In this document: positions 1 through 5,609 of the stretch, in pieces | Layout of the letters: each line of letters starts with the position of its first letter | Position numbering within the stretch: position 1 is the stretch's first letter | Position numbers and translations under genes: made by a program | From: JBAXBF01 sp034429745 | Lineage (GTDB): Bacteria > Chloroflexota > Anaerolineae > Anaerolineales > DRKV01 | Assembly (NCBI GenBank): GCA_034429745.1 | Contig: DAOUFY010000119.1 | Location: 1-8,324 of the forward strand | Length of the DNA: 8,324 bases | Direction of reading: 5' to 3' | The notes under the pieces: model-generated | The model's input: only the letters and a program-made list of their open reading frames with translations | The model's database searches: none | Told to the model about the DNA's origin: nothing

Positions 1-12
1 TCAGTGCATAAA

Positions 13-40
13 GTAGGGGCAATCGTTGGATTGCCCCTAC
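13..40 (-). terminator. Palindromic hairpin after glpK, probable terminator
   Basis: A perfect 11-bp inverted repeat (GTAGGGGCAAT / ATTGCCCCTAC) encloses a 6-nt loop and lies 33 bp beyond the glpK stop codon. On the minus strand it is followed by TTTAT, a short T-tract, so it could act as a weak factor-independent terminator for the glpF-dhaK-dhaL-glpK operon. GC-core palindromes of the GTAGGGGC...GCCCCTAC type are also familiar as dispersed repeats in several bacterial genomes, so this may be a repeat copy used as a terminator. Seen: the stem and its position. Inferred: the termination role. Confidence 0.6.
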
Positions 41-73
41 ACCACCTATGTATATAAATTGAAAAGGAAGGTA

Positions 74-1570
74 TTATTCAACCCAACCAAAGGTTCGCTC
101 CACTGCTTTCAACCAGCCCTTGTAGAGCTTCTCGCGAGTGCCAGCGTCCATCTTGGGCTGCCATTCTTTGTCTTTGCCCCAGTTCGCGCGTAGCTCATCG
201 AAATCTTTCCAGAAGCCTACCGCCAAACCGGCTGCATAAGCAGCACCCAACGCAGTCGTTTCAGCAACCACTGGGCGAATAACAGGAACACCCAAGATGT
301 CTGATTGGAATTGCATCAATAGCTCATTGTAAACCATACCGCCATCTACTTTGAGGGCTGTCAAAGCAACGCCAGAATCCTTGTTCATCGCATCCAGCAC
401 CTCGCGGGTCTGATAAGCAGTCGCCTCAAGAGCAGCTCGGGCAATGTGTGCTTTGGTGATGTAGCGGGTCAGGCCTACAATAACACCGCGTGCATCGGAT
501 TTCCAATACGGCGCAAACAAACCAGAGAAAGCTGGCACAAAGTAAATACCGCCGCTGTCTTCAACCGAGCGTGCCAAAGGCTCCACCTGGGCTGATACAT
601 CAAAGAACTTCAGATTGTCGCGCAGCCATTGGATTAATGCACCAGTGATTGCGATCGAGCCTTCCAAGCAATAGACAGCTTTTTGATTGCCGATCTTGTA
701 ACCAAGTGTGGTCAGCAAACCATTCTTCGATTGAACTGGTTTTTCACCAGTGTTGAGCAGCATGAAGCAGCCAGTTCCATACGTATTCTTGGCTTCACCC
801 ACTGAGTAGCATGCTTGCCCAAACAGCGCTGCCTGCTGATCGCCCAAGTCTCCTGATACAGGAATTCCCTCTAAATCACCTACTGCTTTGCCATAGACTT
901 CACTGGAGGGCATAATCTTGGGTAGCATAGCCTTGGGTACACCCATGATCTTGAGGATTTCATCATCCCAATCCAGTGTTTCCAGGTTCATCAGCATGGT
1001 GCGTGAAGCGTTGGAGACATCTGTTACATGAACGCCGCCCTTAGGTCCACCGGTCAAATTCCAGATTACCCAAGTGTCAATGTTTCCGAAGAGAACCTCA
1101 CCTTTTTCAGCTTTCTCGCGTACACCGGGTACATTGTCCAAAATCCACTTAATTTTTGGACCAGAGAAATAAGTAGCTAAGGGAAGACCTACTTTCGGGC
1201 GAAAACGATCTTGACCGCCGCTGTTGGCTAATTCGTTGCAGATCTTATCCGTGCGGGTATCTTGCCACACAATCGCGTTATAAACTGGTTTTCCGGTCGC
1301 TTTTTCCCAAACAACCGTTGTTTCACGCTGATTGGTTACGCCGACTGCCGCAATATCCTTGGGGCTTACGCCGCTGGCTTGAAGCGCACCTTTGATAACT
1401 TCTTGGGTGCGTGTCCAGATTTCCATAGGATCATGCTCGACCCAGCCCGGCTTCGGATAAATCTGCTCATGCTCTTTCTGGGCGATTCCTACAACTTGCC
1501 CTTTATGATCAAAGATCATAAAGCGAGTACTAGTAGTACCTTGATCAACTGCTGCTGCATATTTTGCCAT
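74..1570 (-). CDS. glpK: Glycerol kinase
   Basis: It phosphorylates glycerol with ATP to sn-glycerol 3-phosphate in the cytoplasm, trapping glycerol that enters through GlpF. The 498-residue product has the usual length and all FGGY-kinase landmarks: the N-terminal phosphate-binding DQGTTSTR (residues 9-16), glycerol-contacting R82-E83 in TNQRETT, W102 in VWQDTRT, Y134, D244-Q245 in GDLGDQQAALFGQ, the ATP-site YGTGCF near 264-269, and the C-terminal VDGG (408-411) with the following GVPV and ETTALGAAYAAG. The loop at about 224-240 has no histidine, so the HPr-phosphorylation activation known from Gram-positive enzymes is unlikely, and it lacks the arginine that binds fructose-1,6-bisphosphate in the E. 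coli enzyme. An in-frame ATG three codons upstream (1577-1579) abuts the GGAGG with no spacing; the ATG at 1570 has 9-nt spacing and is preferred. It is the last gene of the operon, 65 bp after dhaL. Confidence 0.97.
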   Translation of the reverse strand: MAKYAAAVDQGTTSTRFMIFDHKGQVVGIAQKEHEQIYPKPGWVEHDPMEIWTRTQEVIKGALQASGVSPKDIAAVGVTNQRETTVVWEKATGKPVYNAIVWQDTRTDKICNELANSGGQDRFRPKVGLPLATYFSGPKIKWILDNVPGVREKAEKGEVLFGNIDTWVIWNLTGGPKGGVHVTDVSNASRTMLMNLETLDWDDEILKIMGVPKAMLPKIMPSSEVYGKAVGDLEGIPVSGDLGDQQAALFGQACYSVGEAKNTYGTGCFMLLNTGEKPVQSKNGLLTTLGYKIGNQKAVYCLEGSIAITGALIQWLRDNLKFFDVSAQVEPLARSVEDSGGIYFVPAFSGLFAPYWKSDARGVIVGLTRYITKAHIARAALEATAYQTREVLDAMNKDSGVALTALKVDGGMVYNELLMQFQSDILGVPVIRPVVAETTALGAAYAAGLAVGFWKDFDELRANWGKDKEWQPKMDAGTREKLYKGWLKAVERTFGWVE

Positions 1571-1579
1571 TTTATTCAT

Positions 1580-1584
1580 CCTCC
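1580..1584 (-). promoter_or_regulatory. glpK ribosome binding site that fixes the start
   Basis: GGAGG on the minus strand sits directly against the first ATG of the reading frame but 9 nt from the second ATG (1570-1568). Ribosomes need roughly 5-10 nt between these elements, so translation should begin at the second ATG and give a protein starting MAKYAAAVDQGTT. Confidence 0.75.
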
Positions 1585-1607
1585 ATATTTTTATATTTTT
1601 ATAATCT

Positions 1608-1625
1608 CACGTTGTTGCCAACGTG
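1608..1625 (-). other. Hairpin in the dhaL-glpK spacer
   Basis: A perfect 7-bp inverted repeat, CACGTTG / CAACGTG, gives on the minus-strand RNA a stem capped by GCAA, a stable GNRA tetraloop. It starts 10 bp after the dhaL stop codon. It is followed by AGATTATAAAAATA rather than T-residues, so it is not a standard terminator. An mRNA-stabilising or processing hairpin between dhaL and glpK is the likeliest reading. Confidence 0.5.
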
Positions 1626-1635
1626 GCTATACACC

Positions 1636-2265
1636 CTATTTCCAGGTTTCCGCCGCAGCCTTCAACAAGTAATATGAAGAAGTTGCACCTGGATCTTGAT
1701 GTCCAGCACTTCTTTCTCCCAGATAGCTTGCCCGACCTTTTTTCGCCACAAGGGGGATGGTAGCCAGCATTCCTTTTTCAGCAGCTGCTGCTGAAGCCTG
1801 CAGGGCTTCTTGCATGCTCTTTCCATTCTTTGTGGCCTCTTTGAGAGCTTCCAAAGCTGGACTTAAAGCATCAACCATAGTTTTATCGCCCAACTCTGCC
1901 TTGCCTCGCGCCACAATGCCATTGATAGCTGCTTCCAGCATATCAGTCCAATCCTGAAGAGTTAATTCAAATTTTGAGGCGCTCTTTGTACCCATCTGCA
2001 AAAACAAGGTGCCATATAAAGGACCTCCTGCTCCTCCAACTGTACCCAGAAGAGTCATCCCTACCATTTTCAGGATCGAACCAATATCCTTATCCGCAAC
2101 TTCTGGCATCTTTTTTAATACCGCCTGAAAACCGCGGTTCATATTCTCACCATGATCGGCATCTCCAATAGCAGAGTCCAGGTCAATTAAGTATTGACGC
2201 TTTTCCGAAATGACGTCGGCATATTTTTTTATCCATTCAATTACATCTTTTTGTTCTATAGCCAT
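1636..2265 (-). CDS. dhaL: Dihydroxyacetone kinase, ADP-binding subunit DhaL
   Basis: DhaL holds the nucleotide and transfers its phosphoryl group to dihydroxyacetone bound covalently on DhaK. In PTS-type systems the nucleotide stays bound and is recharged by DhaM. The 209-residue length matches the family (about 210). The Mg-binding aspartates are present as D30, D35 and D37 in DLDSAIGDADHG, the same numbering as E. coli DhaL. The glycine-rich nucleotide segment GTVGGAGGPLYG is at about 74-85, GDKTMVDAL at 127-134, and the C-terminal GRASYLGERSAGHQDPGA at about 178-194. AGGAG lies 6 nt before the ATG. The gene follows dhaK by 45 bp. Since DhaK and DhaL are separate here rather than fused as in ATP-dependent kinases of about 550 residues, a DhaM partner is expected, but none is in the window. 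Confidence 0.95.
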   Translation of the reverse strand: MAIEQKDVIEWIKKYADVISEKRQYLIDLDSAIGDADHGENMNRGFQAVLKKMPEVADKDIGSILKMVGMTLLGTVGGAGGPLYGTLFLQMGTKSASKFELTLQDWTDMLEAAINGIVARGKAELGDKTMVDALSPALEALKEATKNGKSMQEALQASAAAAEKGMLATIPLVAKKGRASYLGERSAGHQDPGATSSYYLLKAAAETWK

Positions 2266-2310
2266 GGTAAACTCCTGGAAGAAAGTGTGCTACCTCAAAG
2301 CATTATATGA

Positions 2311-3312
2311 CTACATTCCCCAGCGTAATCCGGGAGTTTTTACTGGAGCATCCCACAATTTCAGAAGATCATCATCCATCTTGAGCAAGGTGATTGAACA
2401 ACCAGCCATTTCAAGGCTAGTGATGTATGACCCAACTAAATTGCGGACAACTTTGATACCATGCTTTTCACAAATCTGATAAGCTTTGCGATAGACTATA
2501 TACAGCTCGATAAGTGGGGTGCCACCCATACCATTGACAAATAGGCAGACCTGATCACCTGATTTATAGGGGATATCCTTTATGATGGGCTCCATAAGCA
2601 TTTCAGTGATTTCATCTGCGCTCTTCAACTTCATGCGTTCCCTACCTGGTTCGCCATGAATCCCTATACCAATTTCCATCATATCTTCCGGCAGGTCGAA
2701 AGTAGGCTTTCCAGCATGAGGTACTGTGCAGGAAGTGAGCGCCATGCCCATGCTTCTTCCCCACTCCTTTACTTTTTGGGCAACAGCAAGCACGTCTTTT
2801 AATGGCCTCTTTTGTTCAGCTGCAGCACCGCATACTTTTTCACAAAGCACAGTGCTGCCCACACCTCGGCGACCAGCTGTGTATAAGCTGTCCTGTACTG
2901 CCACATCATCGTCAATGACGATTGAAGCGACTTCAATTCCCTCACCGCGCGCTAAATCGGCTGCCATTTCAAAATTCATGATATCACCGGTGTAGTTCTT
3001 CACAATGTGAAGTACACCAGCCCCACCATTGACAGCTTTCGTCGCCTCAAGCATCTGATCAGGAGTTGGCGAAGTAAACACTGCACCGGGGCAAGCTGCA
3101 TCCAGCATACCCACACCGACAAAACCACCATGCATCGGCTCGTGCCCCGATCCACCGCCTGAAATGACTCCCACTTTTCCTTTAATGGGTGCGTCTGCTC
3201 TCACTACATAATTAGGATCAAAATGCACCTTCACCATATCGGAATGGGCATAAGCTATTCCTTCTAGTTCTTCCTTTACTACTGCTTCTGGGTTATTAAT
3301 TAATTTTTTCAT
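2311..3312 (-). CDS. dhaK: Dihydroxyacetone kinase, substrate-binding subunit DhaK
   Basis: DhaK binds dihydroxyacetone as a covalent hemiaminal on a histidine and, with DhaL, yields dihydroxyacetone phosphate for glycolysis. From the chosen start the protein has 333 residues, close to the short DhaK proteins of Gram-positive bacteria. The covalent histidine is H219 in GIGIHGEPG, and the catalytic pair is H57 in GGGSGHEPMHGGFVG and D110 in NYTGD, one position off the E. coli numbering (H218, H56, D109). The C-terminal part has the VNGMGGTPLIELY and GSYITSLEMAG motifs. The frame stays open 10 codons upstream to an ATG at 3342, but AGGAG lies 6 nt before the ATG at 3312, which gives the family-typical MKKLINNPE start. 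It lies between glpF (149-bp spacer) and dhaL (45 bp). Confidence 0.95.
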   Translation of the reverse strand: MKKLINNPEAVVKEELEGIAYAHSDMVKVHFDPNYVVRADAPIKGKVGVISGGGSGHEPMHGGFVGVGMLDAACPGAVFTSPTPDQMLEATKAVNGGAGVLHIVKNYTGDIMNFEMAADLARGEGIEVASIVIDDDVAVQDSLYTAGRRGVGSTVLCEKVCGAAAEQKRPLKDVLAVAQKVKEWGRSMGMALTSCTVPHAGKPTFDLPEDMMEIGIGIHGEPGRERMKLKSADEITEMLMEPIIKDIPYKSGDQVCLFVNGMGGTPLIELYIVYRKAYQICEKHGIKVVRNLVGSYITSLEMAGCSITLLKMDDDLLKLWDAPVKTPGLRWGM

Positions 3313-3316
3313 CTTT

Positions 3317-3323
3317 CTCTCCT
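3317..3323 (-). promoter_or_regulatory. dhaK ribosome binding site that fixes the start
   Basis: AGGAGAG on the minus strand ends 4 nt before the ATG at 3312, with the core AGGAG 6 nt away. It lies inside the longer open frame that starts at 3342, so the extra 10 N-terminal codons of that frame are most likely 5' untranslated sequence. Confidence 0.8.
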
Positions 3324-3341
3324 TGAATCTTAAACGAAACA

Positions 3342-3369
3342 ATCCATCTAATCATATTTTAGAATGGAT
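3342..3369 (-). other. Hairpin in the dhaK leader
   Basis: On the minus-strand RNA, AUCCAU pairs with AUGGAU. After one bulged U, CUAA pairs with UUAG around a 7-nt AT-rich loop, giving 10 base pairs in all. It ends about 29 nt before the dhaK start codon. It is AT-rich and could only be marginally stable. No T-tract follows, so it is not a terminator. Confidence 0.3.
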
Positions 3370-3397
3370 CTTACAATACAGGCTCTGGATTTTGGAT

Positions 3398-3431
3398 GAG
3401 GCAAGCAGCTTATTGCTAAGCCGCTTGCCTC
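3398..3431 (-). other. Strong intercistronic hairpin after glpF
   Basis: GAGGCAAGC pairs with GCTTGCCTC (9 bp). After one mismatch a further 5 bp (GCTTA / TAAGC) close a 4-nt loop. It lies 30 bp beyond the glpF stop codon. The minus-strand sequence after it (ATCCAAAATCC) lacks a T-tract, so full termination is unlikely. Such a structure can protect the upstream glpF message from 3' exonucleases or attenuate readthrough, giving more GlpF than kinase. Seen: the stem. Inferred: its effect. Confidence 0.55.
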
Positions 3432-3461
3432 TTATGGGAGCTGTGCAGGAATAGAAAACAA

Positions 3462-4235
3462 CTACTTCTCGATTTGAGCAGTTACAAACCAATCATAGGT
3501 GAATGCACCCACTAAGCCGCCTACGATAGGACCAATAATGGGGCACACCAACCAATAAAGCCCATCAAACAAACCTTGTGTACCAACAATCGCTCCAAAC
3601 AATCTAGGACCGAAGTCACGGGCAGGATTGATGGCATAACCACTTGGACCACCCAATGAAATACCAACTGCCAACACGGTTAATGCAACCACAAATACAC
3701 CCAAGTTATCCTTTAAGCCCATGTTCTTCGCGTCGCCGCTGGCAAGAACACCCCATAAAAGTACAGCTGTGCCAACAATTTCTGCAATGAAAGCGTTGCC
3801 GAGGGAATACGCGCCACCAGCTCCTTTATCACCTACAGCACCCCAGAAGCTGCTGCCGAAAACACCACCTGGACCCGTGCACCATACATTGGGCATTCCA
3901 GCTGCTTTTAAGCCTTCCATATAAACCAAGAAGACAAGCAAAGCGCCAAGGAAACACCCAATAATCTGTGCTATAATATAAGGCACTACGTCTTTCCAGG
4001 GGAAGCCGCGCTTGACTGCTAACGCAATGGTTACCGCTGGATTAAGGTGCGCGCCAGACACCCCACCGCTTACATATACAGCTACCAACACTGCCATTGA
4101 CCATCCGATGACAATGGTGTTCCAGTCATAACCTGCGGAAGCCAACCTTGGGGCCAAGCCAACATTTGCTACAACGCCATCACCTAGCAGGATCAGAATG
4201 CAGGTACCAAAGATTTCGCCAATTATCCCTTTCAT
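3462..4235 (-). CDS. glpF: Glycerol uptake facilitator (aquaglyceroporin)
   Basis: This inner-membrane channel lets glycerol diffuse in for phosphorylation by the downstream kinases. The 257-residue protein has the aquaporin fold: hydrophobic segments at about 3-25, 41-58, 84-106, 146-165, 178-195 and 225-247, with two half-helices carrying the NPA boxes SGAHLNPAVT (N65) and GYAINPARDFGPRLFG (N203). NPARD with the aspartate is the glyceroporin form. The selectivity filter, aligned by distance from the NPA boxes to E. coli GlpF W48/F200/R206, is W45/Y200/R206. The tyrosine replaces phenylalanine, as in some animal glycerol channels such as AQP3. AGGAG is 8 nt before the ATG. It is the first gene of the operon, preceded by a promoter at 4556-4583 and a leader of about 314 nt. 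Confidence 0.95.
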   Translation of the reverse strand: MKGIIGEIFGTCILILLGDGVVANVGLAPRLASAGYDWNTIVIGWSMAVLVAVYVSGGVSGAHLNPAVTIALAVKRGFPWKDVVPYIIAQIIGCFLGALLVFLVYMEGLKAAGMPNVWCTGPGGVFGSSFWGAVGDKGAGGAYSLGNAFIAEIVGTAVLLWGVLASGDAKNMGLKDNLGVFVVALTVLAVGISLGGPSGYAINPARDFGPRLFGAIVGTQGLFDGLYWLVCPIIGPIVGGLVGAFTYDWFVTAQIEK

Positions 4236-4308
4236 TTTAATTTCTCCTCTTATAAATAAATATAAAAATTTGATTTAATTGGTCCTACACAACACTCCCA
4301 CTGCTCCC

Positions 4309-4314
4309 AGGAGA
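4309..4314 (-). promoter_or_regulatory. Possible anti-Shine-Dalgarno segment of the glpF leader
   Basis: On the minus-strand RNA this reads UCUCCU, an exact 6-nt complement of the glpF Shine-Dalgarno AGGAGA at 4248-4243, about 60 nt downstream. The same segment can instead pair locally: GGU-(CU)-CCU with AGGACC across 4281-4316, or with the GGGAG copies next to it. This could be an expression platform that switches between hiding and freeing the ribosome binding site, but a 6-nt match can arise by chance. Confidence 0.25.
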
Positions 4315-4321
4315 CCTGTTT

Positions 4322-4399
4322 ATAAGCGCCACAACGACTGGACGCTATCCTTCTTCGCTTGTATTAACCCTTAATGCGAAAAAGAGTTGCGCCGCTCAT
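4322..4399 (-). ncRNA. Structured RNA element in the glpF leader, unknown class
   Basis: On the minus-strand RNA, the 14-nt arm AUGAGCGGCGCAAC (4399-4386) pairs with GUUGUGGCGCUUAU (4335-4322): 13 pairs, two of them G.U, and one G.G mismatch. Inside lies a second helix, CUUUUUCGC (4384-4376) with GCGAAGAAG (4358-4350), extended by AUUAA/UUAAU around a GGG loop with a bulged ACAA. A 14-nt unpaired strand (4349-4336) joins the helices on one side and a single U on the other. All three positions that are A.C on the plus strand become G.U in the minus strand, so the fold belongs to the glpF transcript. I match it to no riboswitch, T-box or antiterminator class I know. A cis-regulatory leader is the inferred role. 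Confidence 0.5.
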
Positions 4400-4444
4400 T
4401 TTATTCACTTTTTAAGGTTCTAATCATCTATAAAGAAAATAATA

Positions 4445-4461
4445 TTGTCACATAATGACAA
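4445..4461. promoter_or_regulatory. Inverted repeat, possible operator
   Basis: TTGTCA-N5-TGACAA is a perfect 6-bp dyad in AT-rich DNA, about 90-105 nt downstream of the predicted glpF transcription start and about 240 bp upstream of the patatin start. It has the size of a dimeric repressor site and could act as a roadblock operator. The spacing does not fit the usual CRP/FNR pattern of five-base half-sites around N4 or N6. It may also form a weak 6-bp RNA hairpin. Confidence 0.35.
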
Positions 4462-4555
4462 AAAAAATCGTTATCAATCCCTTACGGAAAAATTAATAAC
4501 GACCTTCAACCACATTTTGCTTTTTCTTGACGTCTTTTTGACATATCATAACTCT

Positions 4556-4583
4556 ATTATAGTATATATATAAAAAAAGTCAA
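4556..4583 (-). promoter_or_regulatory. Predicted glpF operon promoter
   Basis: On the minus strand TTGACT (4583-4578) and TATAAT (4561-4556) are separated by 16 bp, a close match to the sigma70/sigmaA consensus. The predicted start is near 4549, which would leave a leader of about 314 nt before the glpF ATG. I saw no comparable promoter closer to glpF. Confidence 0.65.
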
Positions 4584-4600
4584 GGGAAGCGATTTCATTT

Positions 4601-4617
4601 TTAACAAATATTAACAA
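4601..4617. promoter_or_regulatory. Tandem TTAACAA repeat between divergent promoters
   Basis: TTAACAA occurs twice with starts exactly 10 bp apart, so both copies face the same side of the helix. The pair lies 18-34 bp upstream of the glpF -35 box and about 30-50 bp upstream of the patatin promoter elements, a position suited to an activator or shared regulator. The region is very AT-rich, so chance cannot be excluded. Confidence 0.3.
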
Positions 4618-4648
4618 TTTTCTAATCTTTGAATTAAATTTATATATG

Positions 4649-4676
4649 TTTTCCATTCCTTTTCATAATGTATAAT
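4649..4676 (+). promoter_or_regulatory. Predicted patatin operon promoter
   Basis: A consensus -10 box TATAAT (4671-4676) lies 24 bp before the patatin ATG. The best -35 candidate, TTTTCC (4649-4654, 16-bp spacing), is poor. Transcription would begin near 4683, leaving only about 18 nt of leader with the GGAGG at 4689-4693 seven bases before the ATG. The weak -35 suggests dependence on an activator or on the AT-rich upstream DNA. Confidence 0.5.
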
Positions 4677-4700
4677 AAACTCTCATATGGAGGATGATTC

Positions 4701-5609
4701 ATGCAAATCACTTTAGCGCTCGGCGGCGGTGGAGCAAAAGGGTGCGCACATATCGGTGTTCTCCGCTGCCTTCAACAGCATCATTTCCAAATTAAAGCAA
4801 TAGCTGGCACAAGTGTAGGAGCTGCTATCGGCGCAGTCTTTGCAGCTGGTTATTCCCCTGAAGAAATCCTGACGCGGCTTGAATCCATCGAGTTTCAACG
4901 CTTATTCACCCACGGAAAACAGGAAACACCTTCATTGCTAGGTTTTTATGGACTTGAAAAACTCCTGCACGAATTCTTAGGTGAAAGAACATTTGAACAA
5001 TTGAACTTTCCCCTCGCGGTAACTGCTACCGATTTAAAGCACTCCCGCGAGGTGATTCTCAACCAAGGCCGTGTAATTGACGCCCTAAAAGCGAGTATGG
5101 CTATTCCTGGTGTTTTCCCTGCCCAACCTTGGAATGAACACCTTCTTGTTGATGGGGGAGTTATGGGCAACGTTCCCGTATCCGTTGCCCGCCAATTTTT
5201 TCCAACTCTGCCTGTGGTCGCAGTAGTTCTCTCTAGTTATGAGCCGGGATACGAAATTATTTCCCCCCTCGAACAAATCCCAACTCACCCTATTTTTCAA
5301 CAGATTATTCGCCTGCGGGTTGCCCAGGCATTAAATATATTTCTCACCTCCATGGAGCTCAGCACTAATCTATTGACTGAACTGCGACTAAAAATAGAAA
5401 AACCAGAAGTAATCATCCGCCCAGACGTTAAGCATATAGGTTTGCTTGCCCAAGTGGATTTTTCTTCAGGCGCCCAGCTTGGATATGACGCTACAATAGA
5501 GATGCTTCCGAAACTCTATCGTGCAGTCAGTTTTAGGTCGCGCCTCTGGCGTACAATGATAAACAACTTAAAAGAAAGTGAACCAATTCATAAAATTGCA
5601 ACCTCATGA
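4701..5609 (+). CDS. Patatin-like phospholipase (RssA/NTE-type)
   Basis: This is a serine acyl hydrolase of the patatin fold, expected to deacylate phospholipids or other acyl esters. The 302-residue length is typical of small bacterial patatin/RssA proteins. The oxyanion-hole motif GGGGAKG is at residues 8-14, the nucleophile elbow GTSVG at 36-40 with Ser38, and the second catalytic residue Asp151 in VDGGVMGNVPV, so the Ser-Asp dyad is complete. No signal peptide or membrane segment is evident, so the protein is probably cytoplasmic or peripheral to the membrane. GGAGG lies 7 nt before the ATG. The gene starts the plus-strand unit and its last codons overlap the next start by ATGA, which points to coupled translation with the hydrolase. 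The natural substrate is unknown. Confidence 0.92.
   Translation: MQITLALGGGGAKGCAHIGVLRCLQQHHFQIKAIAGTSVGAAIGAVFAAGYSPEEILTRLESIEFQRLFTHGKQETPSLLGFYGLEKLLHEFLGERTFEQLNFPLAVTATDLKHSREVILNQGRVIDALKASMAIPGVFPAQPWNEHLLVDGGVMGNVPVSVARQFFPTLPVVAVVLSSYEPGYEIISPLEQIPTHPIFQQIIRLRVAQALNIFLTSMELSTNLLTELRLKIEKPEVIIRPDVKHIGLLAQVDFSSGAQLGYDATIEMLPKLYRAVSFRSRLWRTMINNLKESEPIHKIATS

Larger units (their letters stand above)
4236..4700. promoter_or_regulatory. Divergent intergenic control region
   Basis: This 465-bp AT-rich region between glpF and the patatin gene holds no protein gene that I can support. It contains promoters for both directions, a structured segment in the glpF leader, an inverted repeat at 4445-4461, a tandem TTAACAA repeat at 4601-4617 and the ribosome binding sites for both first genes. 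A shared regulator binding near 4530-4620 could control both transcription units, but no regulator gene is present in the window. Confidence 0.8.

Noticed and set aside
1262..1672. 136-codon plus-strand open frame across glpK start and the dhaL-glpK spacer
   Set aside because: It lies antisense to the well-supported glpK and dhaL, has no ribosome binding site and resembles no family I know.
4322..4399. Reading the leader element as a plus-strand terminator or a MITE
   Set aside because: A T-rich stretch follows on the plus strand, but no plus-strand gene precedes it, three base pairs are lost on that strand, there is no target-site duplication and the arms are not symmetrical around a simple core.
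4322..4399. tRNA or known riboswitch in the glpF leader
   Set aside because: There is no T-loop GTTCGA motif, no cloverleaf spacing, and none of the conserved cores of the riboswitch classes I can recall.
4538..4568. Plus-strand promoter from the perfect TTGACA at 4538-4543
   Set aside because: The possible -10 boxes lie at 14 bp (TATAGT) or 19 bp (TATATA), outside good spacing, and TATAAT at 4671 is much better placed for the patatin gene.
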